Shown piece after piece: positions 40,325 to 44,066 of a DNA stretch of 44,066 nucleotides (positions are counted from its first letter, which is position 1; each line of letters begins with the position of its first letter). The stretch is from assembly GCA_900766895.1 (NCBI GenBank), contig CAAFXF010000047.1, positions 1 through 44,066 of the forward strand, written 5' to 3'. The notes beneath the pieces were generated by a model, which saw only the letters and a list, made by a program, of their open reading frames with translations, was not told where the DNA came from and searched no databases. Made by a program: the position numbers and the translations under genes. This DNA comes from Clostridia bacterium (GTDB lineage Bacteria; Bacillota; Clostridia; Oscillospirales; Acutalibacteraceae).

Positions 40325-40918
40325 ATGAAAAAGATTATAAAAACAGTCCTGTGCTTTTTGCTTGCAGCAATTTCGGTGTTTTCGTTTGCAGGCTGTTCAA
40401 GAGTACAAGTGACAGAGGACAACGTTATACAAACGGTTGCCGATGTTGAGCAGGCATTGAAAACCTTTGACATAGAGGTTCTTGAAAAAAATGTTGACTC
40501 CGAAACACTTGATAACATTATTGAGTATTCGAAAAAGCATAGCCAGTTTGCACAATTAGGTGTACTGTTATTTGAACCGATGACTATGAATGTTGAATCT
40601 GTTGATGTTAAAAATCAAACCGTTACCGTTACCGTAACCAATTATGATTACTCATCTACCGCAACTGTCTTTGTATCAAATCTTAAATCAAGCTATACAC
40701 CCGTTCAGCTTTTGAACAAAATAAACGATGAAAACTTTCTTAACAGTCAGCTTTCGGACCTGGTTGAGCTTATGGGAATGGTATCTGACGGATATGAGAA
40801 AACCCTAACCCTTAAGGTAGAAAAGGGCAGAAAAAATCTTGTTTTGGTGTTTGATGAGGAAGCCGAGGATGCCGTTTCCGGAGGAGCCTTGTCATCAATC
40901 AAGGATATATATAAATAA
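40325..40918 (+). CDS. Predicted lipoprotein of unknown function
   Basis: 197 aa. Type II signal peptide with lipobox FAGC, lipidated Cys 24. The mature part is mixed helical and beta-strand with an NYDYSSTATVFVSNL segment; no family recognised, though overall it resembles small extracellular DUF-type lipoproteins of Clostridia. GAGGTG precedes the ATG. It is the gene before secA, which has its own strong promoter, so it is probably monocistronic. Confidence 0.8.
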   Translation: MKKIIKTVLCFLLAAISVFSFAGCSRVQVTEDNVIQTVADVEQALKTFDIEVLEKNVDSETLDNIIEYSKKHSQFAQLGVLLFEPMTMNVESVDVKNQTVTVTVTNYDYSSTATVFVSNLKSSYTPVQLLNKINDENFLNSQLSDLVELMGMVSDGYEKTLTLKVEKGRKNLVLVFDEEAEDAVSGGALSSIKDIYK

Positions 40919-40931
40919 TATAAAATATTAA

Positions 40932-40960
40932 TTGACATTCGATATTCTTTGTGTTATCAT
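40932..40960 (+). promoter_or_regulatory. secA promoter
   Basis: Perfect TTGACA (40932-40937), 17-base spacer, TATCAT (40955-40960) with TG one base before the -10. A 12-base TATGCAAATGCA (40968-40979) at the predicted start site also occurs in the permease promoter. Confidence 0.75.
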
Positions 40961-41010
40961 ATCAAAGTATGCAAATGCAAATTAAAAATTCCTAATTTTG
41001 AGGTGAAAAA

Positions 41011-43821
41011 ATGGCTAACAAATTTGTAACAGCTATTTTCGGAGACTACTCTAAAAAAGAGGTTAAAAAGCTCCGCAAAACAGTTGACAAAATCAATGCT
41101 CTTGAGGAAAAGTATAAGGGCATGGATGATAAGGAGCTTGCAGCACAAACTCCTGTTCTTAAGGATAGACTCGCAAAGGGCGAAACTCTTGACGATATTC
41201 TTCCGGATGCGTTCGCAGTTTGCCGTGAGGCAAGCTCACGTGTACTCGGTATGCGTCACTTTGATGTTCAGCTTATAGGCGGTATCGTTCTTCATCAGGG
41301 CAGAATTGCCGAGATGAAAACAGGTGAGGGTAAAACTCTTGTTGCTACTCTTCCTGCTTACCTTAATGCACTTGCCGGCGAGGGTGTTCATATCGTTACT
41401 GTTAACGATTACCTTGCAAAGCGTGACTCTGAGTGGATGGGCAAGATTTACCGTTTCCTTGGCTTAAGCGTAGGTCTTATTGTCCATGAAAAGAGCGACG
41501 CAGAGCGTCAGGAGGCTTACAACGCAGACATTACATACGGTACAAATAACGAGATGGGCTTTGACTATCTTCGTGACAATATGGTTCCGTACAAGGAGCG
41601 TAAGGTTCAAAGAGGTCACGCATTCGCTATTGTCGATGAGGTTGACTCAATTCTTATTGATGAGGCGCGTACTCCTCTTATCATTTCGGGTAAGGGTGAT
41701 GCTTCAACAGACCTTTACCGTCAGGCAGATATCTTTGCAAACACACTTGTTATGACAAAGGTTGCTAAAACCGATGACAAGCAGGATACAGAAGAAAACT
41801 ACGAGGGCGACTACGTAGTTGATGAAAAGGCAAAGACTGCTACTCTCCTTAAGAGTGGTGTTGAAAAGGCAGAGGAATTCTTTAAGGTTGATAACCTTAT
41901 GGATATCGAGCATACAACTCTTCGTCACCACATCGACCAGGCTATCAAGGCTCACGGTGTTATGACAAGAGATATTGACTATGTTGTAAAAGACGGTCAG
42001 GTTAAAATCGTTGATGAGTTCACCGGTCGTATTATGGAGGGCCGTAGATATAACGAGGGCTTGCATCAGGCACTTGAGGCTAAGGAAGGCGTTAAGGTTG
42101 AGCACGAAAGCAAGACACTTGCAACCATCACCTTCCAAAACTACTTCCGTTTGTACAAGAAGCTTTCGGGTATGACAGGTACTGCTGCTACCGAGGCAAA
42201 CGAGTTTGACGAAATTTACAAGCTTGATGTAGTGGAAATTCCTACAAATAAGCCTGTTATTCGTGTGGACAAGCCGGATGTTATTTTCCAGACAGAGCAG
42301 GGCAAGTTCCACAATATCATTAAGCAAATCGAGGAATGTCATGCAAAGGGACAGCCTGTGCTTGTAGGTACAATCAGTATTGAAAAGTCAGAGCAGCTCT
42401 CAAAGATTTTGAAGAAGCAGGGCATTGAGCATAACGTACTTAACGCAAAGAATCACGAAAAGGAAGCAGAGATTGTTGCACAGGCAGGTAAGTTCGGTGC
42501 TGTTACAATCGCAACTAATATGGCAGGTCGTGGTACCGATATTATGCTTGGCGGTAACGCAGAATTTCTTGCAAAGGCTCAGATGAAGAAGATGGAATTC
42601 ACAAATGAGCAGATCAGAGAAGCAACAGGCTTCGGTGATACAGACGATGAAGAAATTCTTCGTGCCCGTAAAACCTTTATTGAGCTTGAAGCAAAGTTCA
42701 AGGAGGAAATCCAGGACGAAGCAGATAAGGTAAGAGAAGCAGGCGGCTTGTTCATTCTCGGTACGGAAAGACACGATGCCCGTCGTATTGATAACCAGCT
42801 TCGCGGACGTTCCGGCCGTCAGGGCGACCCGGGTACAAGCCAGTTCTTCCTTTCACTTGAGGATGACCTTATGCGTTTGTTCGGCGGTGACAGAATGCAG
42901 AAGATGATGGGCAAGCTCACAGATGATGAGGATATGCCGATCGAATCCCGTCTTATTTCAAAAACCATCGAATCATCACAGCAAAAGGTAGAGGGCAAGA
43001 ACTTCGCTATCCGTAAGAATACTCTTCAATATGACGATGTAATGAACCGTCAAAGAGAGCTTATTTACAACCAGCGTGATCAGGTGCTTGACGGTGTTGA
43101 TCTTACCGAAACCGTTAACAAGATGCTTGATACAAATATTGAGGAAACCGTTACCAATTACTTTACAGGCGATTCAAAGGCTGATTGGAATGTTGACGGC
43201 CTTAGAGAAAAGTATAAGGATTGGAACATTGCAACCGATGACGACTTTAAGGATGTCGACAATCTTACAGTTGCCGATACAGTAGAGCTTCTTCAGGACA
43301 GAGGTCACAAGATTCTTGAGGAGAAGGAGAATATCTTGGGCTACGATATGTTCCAGGATTTCGAAAGAATGGTTATCCTCAGAAATGTTGATACATATTG
43401 GATGGATCACATTGACGCTATGGAGGATTTGAAGCAGGGTATCCACCTTCGCTCATATGCACAGAAGGATCCTGTTGTTATCTTCCGTATGGAATCATAC
43501 GATATGTTTGATGAAATGACATCTCTCATCAGAGAGGATACAGCAAAGATGATGCTCACCTTGATGCCTATCCATAAGTCAGACGTTAGACGTAAGGCTG
43601 TTGCTCAGGTTACATCAACCACAACAGGCGGCGAGGCTGAAAATGCAAAGGCTGTTACAGTTCGTAAGGATAAGAAGATCGGCCCTAACGATCCGTGCCC
43701 ATGCGGTAGCGGTCTTAAGTACAAAAAGTGCTGCGGCTCTCCTGCAAAGCTTGCTGCAGCTGCTGCAGAAGCAGAGAAGAAGCATAAGGAAGAAAAGCGT
43801 CGTATTAAGCCAAAAAGATAA
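41011..43821 (+). CDS. secA: Preprotein translocase subunit SecA
   Basis: 936 aa. ATPase motor that drives proteins through SecYEG. Walker A AEMKTGEGKTLVA near residue 105, VDEVDSILIDEARTPLI, the preprotein cross-linking region, then NBD2 with NMAGRGTDIMLGG and RHDARRIDNQLRGRSGRQGD (shown in parts: TERHDARRIDNQL and RGRSGRQGD). The C-terminus is the zinc-binding SEC-C motif CPCGSGLKYKKCCG, which binds SecB in proteobacteria or ribosomes elsewhere. GAGGTG precedes the ATG. The codons favour those of highly expressed genes (many CGT, CTT and AAG). Full length, followed by a strong terminator. Confidence 0.97.
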   Translation: MANKFVTAIFGDYSKKEVKKLRKTVDKINALEEKYKGMDDKELAAQTPVLKDRLAKGETLDDILPDAFAVCREASSRVLGMRHFDVQLIGGIVLHQGRIAEMKTGEGKTLVATLPAYLNALAGEGVHIVTVNDYLAKRDSEWMGKIYRFLGLSVGLIVHEKSDAERQEAYNADITYGTNNEMGFDYLRDNMVPYKERKVQRGHAFAIVDEVDSILIDEARTPLIISGKGDASTDLYRQADIFANTLVMTKVAKTDDKQDTEENYEGDYVVDEKAKTATLLKSGVEKAEEFFKVDNLMDIEHTTLRHHIDQAIKAHGVMTRDIDYVVKDGQVKIVDEFTGRIMEGRRYNEGLHQALEAKEGVKVEHESKTLATITFQNYFRLYKKLSGMTGTAATEANEFDEIYKLDVVEIPTNKPVIRVDKPDVIFQTEQGKFHNIIKQIEECHAKGQPVLVGTISIEKSEQLSKILKKQGIEHNVLNAKNHEKEAEIVAQAGKFGAVTIATNMAGRGTDIMLGGNAEFLAKAQMKKMEFTNEQIREATGFGDTDDEEILRARKTFIELEAKFKEEIQDEADKVREAGGLFILGTERHDARRIDNQLRGRSGRQGDPGTSQFFLSLEDDLMRLFGGDRMQKMMGKLTDDEDMPIESRLISKTIESSQQKVEGKNFAIRKNTLQYDDVMNRQRELIYNQRDQVLDGVDLTETVNKMLDTNIEETVTNYFTGDSKADWNVDGLREKYKDWNIATDDDFKDVDNLTVADTVELLQDRGHKILEEKENILGYDMFQDFERMVILRNVDTYWMDHIDAMEDLKQGIHLRSYAQKDPVVIFRMESYDMFDEMTSLIREDTAKMMLTLMPIHKSDVRRKAVAQVTSTTTGGEAENAKAVTVRKDKKIGPNDPCPCGSGLKYKKCCGSPAKLAAAAAEAEKKHKEEKRRIKPKR

Positions 43822-43840
43822 TAGATAATACAGTATACAC

Positions 43841-43876
43841 AAGCCGTCTTTAGCAAAAGCTTTAGACGGCTTTTTT
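43841..43876 (+). terminator. secA intrinsic terminator
   Basis: AAGCCGTCT (43841-43849) with AGACGGCTT (43864-43872) and a T run. The second MITE copy begins directly after the T run. Confidence 0.85.
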
Positions 43877-44066
43877 GACTGTCGATAAAGTGGGCTGAAA
43901 CACGCCAAAAGAAAATATATTTGGCGCCCCTTTTATGCAATAAAGGGGAGCTGTCACCGCAGGTGACTGAGGGGATAAAAAACAGATTGAACATCGAGTT
44001 CAATCTGCTTTTGGCGTTTTTCGCCTTTTGCTCAGTCGTAGTACAATCGTACAACTTCCTTTGCAA
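43877..44066 (-). mobile_element. Second MITE copy, cut by the window end
   Basis: Begins GACTGTCGATAAAGTGGGCT and is identical over 30 bases to the right end of the 18930-19169 element, in inverse orientation. It contains the double-hairpin module (CCCCTTTTAT stem and GTCACC/GGTGAC, 43927-43967) and a hairpin CAGATTGAAC/GTTCAATCTG (43983-43992 and 43998-44007) with loop core TCGAT on the minus strand. This hairpin is in the same place as the one in the first copy but has different stem bases. The far inverted repeat lies outside the window. Confidence 0.75.

Noticed and set aside
43605..44066. 153-codon minus-strand frame at the window end
   Set aside because: It joins MITE DNA to antisense of the secA end; no independent support.
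1..44066. CRISPR arrays, tRNA or rRNA genes, prophage
   Set aside because: No regularly spaced repeats, no cloverleaf with TTCGA arm, no phage genes were seen by eye; weak tRNA-like folds could be missed.

Overview
The window looks like chromosome from a low-GC, spore-forming, anaerobic member of the Clostridia, probably a gut Oscillospiraceae/Ruminococcaceae relative. Support comes from spoIIE, a SpoIIQ-like peptidase, glycan-degrading genes (nagA, a GH2 beta-galactosidase, a GH51-like protein), oxygen-sensitive radical SAM enzymes, and short double-hairpin repeats of a kind I associate with gut Clostridia. The family placement is inference. It is mostly ordinary core genome with several odd items. 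I saw no rRNA, tRNA, CRISPR array, prophage or transposase gene.

Layout: 0.16-3.5 kb, a membrane-anchored GH51-like protein overlapping a D-2-hydroxyacid dehydrogenase. 3.5-6.1 kb (minus), dusB-nagA-trmL. 6.5-9.1 kb, murA, walJ and rlmH. 9.2-13.9 kb, a trmN6-like methyltransferase, rsmI, a PflX-like radical SAM protein, mscL, a lipase-like hydrolase and tatD. 13.9-17.1 kb (minus), spoIIE coupled to a SIS-domain gene. 17.2-18.8 kb, an ABC-F ATPase. 18.85-19.2 kb, a 240-bp MITE between two copies of one terminator. 19.2-19.9 kb (minus), a secreted CHAP hydrolase. 20.25-21.4 kb, a miniature P1B-type 'ATPase' without its catalytic domains. 21.5-25.5 kb (minus), glpK, a malate/lactate dehydrogenase and malic enzyme. 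25.7 kb (minus), acyl carrier protein. 26.1-27.4 kb, aroE-aroK. 27.6-28.4 kb, a lone polysaccharide-export ABC permease. 28.5-34.7 kb (minus), a CNNM/CorC protein, pth, mfd, a SpoIIQ-like M23 protein and a 61-aa protein. 34.8-40.1 kb (minus), a sugar-phosphate transferase with lacZ, and a radical SAM/SPASM-like protein. 40.3-43.8 kb, a lipoprotein and secA, followed by a second MITE copy cut by the window end.

The most unusual item is the P1B pseudo-ATPase (20251-21444). It keeps every transmembrane metal-site residue I can recognise (CPC, the late Lys and Asp) but has lost the actuator domain, the phosphorylated DKTGT Asp and the nucleotide-binding domain, all in one open frame. The GH51-like protein likewise seems to have lost its catalytic glutamates while gaining a membrane anchor. 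A possible regulatory theme is a set of WalR-like boxes upstream of three envelope genes (murA, the CHAP hydrolase, the polysaccharide permease), with the walRK-associated gene walJ also present. The two MITE copies carry the same internal hairpin with arms that differ yet still pair.
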